DNA of 33,278 nucleotides from Cyanobacteria bacterium UBA2566 (lineage in GTDB: Bacteria; Cyanobacteriota; Cyanobacteriia; Cyanobacteriales; Desertifilaceae): the NCBI GenBank assembly GCA_002340255.1, contig DDLS01000130.1, positions 1 through 33,278 on the forward strand, in the 5' to 3' direction. The position numbers and the translations under genes are program-made. Positions 32,917 to 33,278 of the stretch are shown piece after piece. How positions within the stretch are numbered: the first letter of the stretch is position 1; every line of letters starts with the position of its first letter. The notes under the pieces are model-generated. The model worked only from the letters and a program-made list of their open reading frames with translations. It searched no databases and was not told the origin of the DNA.

Positions 32917-33195
32917 ATGTCTAAAGAGGAAGTAATACGGTTTTTGCACGAGGTGATGGACAATGAAAAGCCAGAACATCAAGATTTACGCGAAGCGTTG
33001 GAAGAAGCGACTAACCCGGAGGCATTTATCCAAATGGTAAATAAAGAGGGATACGACTTTGAAATAGTGGAACTCGAAGAAGTGGCCCATGAACAGGGTG
33101 AAGCTAAAGGGATTACCATTCGTCGGCCAACTGGGGTGTGGCATTGGTTACGTAATGTCAATTGGCTTGATCGCACGAAAACGACATCGCCTTGA
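32917..33195 (+). CDS. Nif11-domain protein
   Basis: The 92 residues begin SKEEVIRFLHEVMDNE and continue NPEAFIQMVNKEGYDFEIVE, the two helices of the Nif11-like domain found in nitrogen-fixation-linked proteins and as leader peptides of some RiPP precursors. The C-terminal 30 residues (ITIRRPTGVWHWLRNVNWLD) are rich in Trp and Arg and contain no Cys and no GG cleavage motif. A typical lanthipeptide core is therefore unlikely. A very strong ribosome site (AAGGAGGAG) suggests high translation. No modifying enzyme is visible before the window ends. Confidence 0.7.
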   Translation: MSKEEVIRFLHEVMDNEKPEHQDLREALEEATNPEAFIQMVNKEGYDFEIVELEEVAHEQGEAKGITIRRPTGVWHWLRNVNWLDRTKTTSP

Positions 33196-33261
33196 TGGAT
33201 GGCTAGTGTGGGAAGATATAGCAGAGAAAGAGTCAGTTAGGACTCCAGTTCAATATTGAAA

Positions 33262-33278
33262 CCTATTCCCTATTCCCC
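33262..33278 (+). repeat. Start of another CTATTCC repeat at the window edge
   Basis: CCTATTCCCTATTCCCC closes the window and matches the tandem part of the dispersed repeat. The rest lies outside. Confidence 0.5.

Noticed and set aside
593..33195. tRNA, rRNA or riboswitch genes
   Set aside because: No cloverleaf ends, rRNA motifs or recognisable riboswitch cores were found by eye in the intergenic gaps; a covariance search was not possible here.

Overview
The window is chromosomal DNA from a cyanobacterium, probably a filamentous Oscillatoriales-type species. The evidence is the very frequent palindrome GCGATCGC (HIP1), inside and between genes, and a set of cyanobacterial genes: a DUF2949 protein, an EbsA-like pilus protein, an MgdA-like glycolipid glucosyltransferase, a sterol desaturase/short-chain dehydrogenase fusion, a PilT2-like ATPase and a Nif11-type protein. 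The genus is not proven by the sequence.

Layout. 1-430: remnant of an IS5-type transposase split by a short repeat. 593-3383: speA (arginine decarboxylase) facing lepB (signal peptidase I). 3460-5115: a short ORF remnant and a disulfide-reductase-fold flavoprotein without its redox cysteines. 5259-6779: thyX interrupted by a mini-intein. 6776-7006: IS630 transposase scrap and repeats. 7008-11938: an OmpR-type regulator divergent from a shortened membrane-fusion protein and an RND metal-type pump. 12161-16216: DUF2949 gene, then the pstS-pstC-pstA-pstB phosphate operon on the minus strand, with candidate Pho boxes upstream. 16641-19227: an M23 peptidase and the glucosyltransferase, both on minus. 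19315-20435: a decayed tnpB-only IS605/IS1341 element. 20513-23668: ebsA-like, P-loop/DRTGG protein, DprA-like protein, MAPEG protein and YajQ, all on plus. 23722-25600: an OmpA-domain protein and a secreted protein of unknown function, divergent. 25626-26123: an ORF scrap and two different short inverted-repeat elements. 26106-29499: adenylate cyclase and the desaturase/SDR fusion on minus. 29702-33195: ComB-like phosphatase, MDR oxidoreductase, PilT-like ATPase and Nif11-like protein on plus.

Most genes are ordinary housekeeping or environmental-response genes. The notable layer is a family of about 85-115 bp dispersed repeats. Their ends resemble TATAGCGCTTCGC, and their interior carries tandem CTATTCC units (GGAATAG on the other strand). 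Copies lie between genes but have also entered reading frames. One complete copy is read through inside the ThyX intein, where a homing endonuclease would normally lie. Two others supply the same last residues and stop codon (VESYSASR-stop) to the unrelated SpeA and adenylate cyclase proteins. One splits the transposase remnant. A second element type, a 117 bp MITE with IS630-like inverted ends, lies downstream of the cyclase gene, and a shortened form of its core appears to make the strong hairpin between pstS and pstC. No complete new defence or biosynthetic system is visible. The best candidate for something undescribed is this insertion of mobile repeats into proteins, above all into the intein.
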